From: Alloyangia pacifica
Lineage (GTDB): Bacteria > Pseudomonadota > Alphaproteobacteria > Rhodobacterales > Rhodobacteraceae
Length of the DNA: 53,769 bases
Assembly: GCF_900116195.1 (NCBI RefSeq)
Contig: NZ_FOZW01000020.1
Span: 1 to 53,769 of the forward strand
Direction of reading: 5' to 3'
Below the pieces are notes generated by a model. That model had not been told where the DNA came from. It searched no databases and saw nothing but the letters and a program-made list of their open reading frames with translations. Made by a program: the position numbers and the translations under genes. Positions 52,617-53,769 of the stretch are shown in pieces. Every line of letters starts with the position of its first letter. Within the stretch, counting starts at the first letter, position 1.

Positions 52617-53769
52617 ATGTGGTTGGAAAACCTCCAACGGACGTTCCTCGACTGGGACGCCATGGCCGAGATCTTGCCGATCATGCTCTCGACCGGCCTG
52701 AAGAACACGCTGATCCTCGCGGCCGCCTCGACTGTCATCGGCATCATTATCGGTATCATTCTTGCGGTAATGGGCATTTCACGCGCCGCCTGGCTGCGGG
52801 TGCCTGCGCGCCTCTACACCGACATCTTTCGCGGCCTGCCGGCCATCGTCACCATCCTGCTAATCGGACAGGGCTTCGCCGGGCTCGGGCGTGAGCTCTT
52901 CGGCCCCTCCCCCTACCCGCTCGGCATCCTCGCGCTGAGCCTGATCGCCGGGGCGTATATCGGCGAGATCTTCCGGGCCGGCATCCAGAGCGTGCCGACC
53001 GGCCAGATGGAGGCCTGCCGCGCCCTCTCGATGAGCTACAGCCAGGGCATGCGCCTGATTGTCGTGCCGCAAGGCATCCGCCGCGTGCTGCCGGCGCTGG
53101 TCAACCAGTTCATCTCGAACGTGAAGGACAGCTCGCTGATCTACTTCCTCGGCCTGCTGGCCTCGGAACGCGAGATCTTCCGCGTCGGGCAGGACGCCGC
53201 CGTGGTCACCGGCAACCTCTCGCCGCTGCTTCTGGCGGGGATTTTCTATCTGGTGATCACCGTGCCGCTGACCCATCTGGTCAACCACATCGACCACCGC
53301 CTGCGGTCCGGCAAGCGGACAACCGGGGCCCAGCCCAGCAGCGGTCTCGACGAGGTGGACGAGCTTGGCGCCGCGACGCGCAATGCCGAGCAGACCCGCT
53401 TCAACGGCGGCAGCCTGTCGATCCGCGACCTGCGGCTCAGCTATGGCCCCCTCGAAGTGCTGCGCGGGATCGACCTCGAGATCCCCAAGGGATCCGTCAC
53501 CTGCATCGTCGGACCTTCCGGCTCGGGCAAGTCGACACTTCTGCGCAGCCTCAACCGGCTCGTCGAGATGAACGGCGGCCAGGTGATGCTCGATGGCACC
53601 GACATCCGCGGCATGAAGCCCGAGACCCTGCGCGCCCGCGTCGGCATGGTGTTCCAGCACTTCAACCTGTTTCCGGATCACACGGCGCGGGAGAACATCA
53701 TGCTCTCGCTCACCAGGATCAAGGGGCTGCCGCGTGCCGAGGCCCGCGCCATCGCCGACGCCCGCCTCG
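52617..53769 (+). CDS. Polar amino-acid-type ABC permease-ATPase fusion, 3'-truncated by window edge
   Basis: 384 codons are visible with no stop. Residues about 20-225 form a HisM/GlnP-like permease (helices near 28-52, 70-90, 100-118, 172-185, 203-222; EAA loop EIFRAGIQSVPTGQMEACRA, 117-136). A polar linker (228-265) leads to a GlnQ-type ATPase with Walker [10 protein letters not shown] (299-307) and Q-loop GMVFQHFNLFP; the rest lies outside. It is the second natural fusion of this kind in the window, but the two differ in linker and sequence, so they are not a recent duplication. Start at 52617 has a weak ctggaga site. Confidence 0.9.
   Translation, partial: MWLENLQRTFLDWDAMAEILPIMLSTGLKNTLILAAASTVIGIIIGIILAVMGISRAAWLRVPARLYTDIFRGLPAIVTILLIGQGFAGLGRELFGPSPYPLGILALSLIAGAYIGEIFRAGIQSVPTGQMEACRALSMSYSQGMRLIVVPQGIRRVLPALVNQFISNVKDSSLIYFLGLLASEREIFRVGQDAAVVTGNLSPLLLAGIFYLVITVPLTHLVNHIDHRLRSGKRTTGAQPSSGLDEVDELGAATRNAEQTRFNGGSLSIRDLRLSYGPLEVLRGIDLEIPKGSVTCIVGPSGSGKSTLLRSLNRLVEMNGGQVMLDGTDIRGMKPETLRARVGMVFQHFNLFPDHTARENIMLSLTRIKGLPRAEARAIADARL

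Noticed and set aside
1..53769. tRNA/rRNA genes, CRISPR arrays, phage or conjugation genes
   Set aside because: No cloverleaf-like clusters, rRNA motifs, regular direct repeats or structural/relaxase genes were seen by eye; a covariance-model scan would be needed to exclude small RNAs.

Overview
The window looks like a chromosomal segment of a Rhodobacterales (roseobacter-type) alphaproteobacterium. It is GC-rich, carries TRAP and several ABC uptake systems, and opens with a sarcosine-oxidase/glyA/purU block typical of that group. No rRNA, tRNA or CRISPR array was seen. The only mobile-element trace is one decayed IS3-type remnant. Nearly everything is a catabolic module: an uptake system, dedicated enzymes and a local regulator.

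Layout. (1) 1-2762: tail of soxG, then glyA and purU (C1/tetrahydrofolate). (2) 3419-13168: a probable Rieske-oxygenase system. Flavodoxin and an adrenodoxin-reductase-type NADPH reductase diverge from an operon with a stand-alone Rieske protein, an oxygenase subunit whose own Rieske ligands are gone, and an unknown 155-aa protein. This operon converges at a bidirectional terminator with a dctP-dctQ-dctM-glutamine-synthetase-like-tautomerase operon, next to an IclR-type gene. A 14-bp motif is shared (13/14) by the two control regions. (3) 13207-29185: an XRE-cupin regulator, an ABC importer (permease-ATPase fusion) translationally coupled to a ferredoxin reductase, and an eight-gene operon with an enolase-superfamily enzyme, HyuA, HyuB, P450, [2Fe-2S] ferredoxin, amidase, SDR and a GGT-like Ntn hydrolase. 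Similar A/T palindromes lie upstream of the regulator and in the divergent control region. (4) 29186-38212: IS3 remnant, LysR regulator, CocE/NonD-type hydrolase and a Dpp-type importer with fused ATPases. (5) 38592-49336: a Liv-type importer in one operon with a second HyuA/HyuB pair, a TetR regulator and a metal amidohydrolase with a strong operator-like inverted repeat. (6) 50432-53769: LacI regulator, two LacI-style operators, a polar amino-acid binding protein and a second permease-ATPase fusion cut by the window edge.

How the genes may work together (inference): modules 2 and 3 look like two complete redox chains. In module 2 electrons could run NADPH, reductase, flavodoxin, Rieske protein, mononuclear-iron subunit. 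In module 3 they could run NAD(P)H, FAD reductase, ferredoxin, P450. Both sit beside amide/lactam-type chemistry (gamma-glutamyl ligase-like, hydantoinase/oxoprolinase-like, amidase, GGT-like), which points to nitrogen-containing, probably N- or O-methylated or cyclic-amide substrates. One-carbon units released by demethylation could be handled by glyA/purU. The substrates cannot be read from the sequence. The split Rieske oxygenase and the P450/Hyu/GGT operon are the best candidates for undescribed biology.
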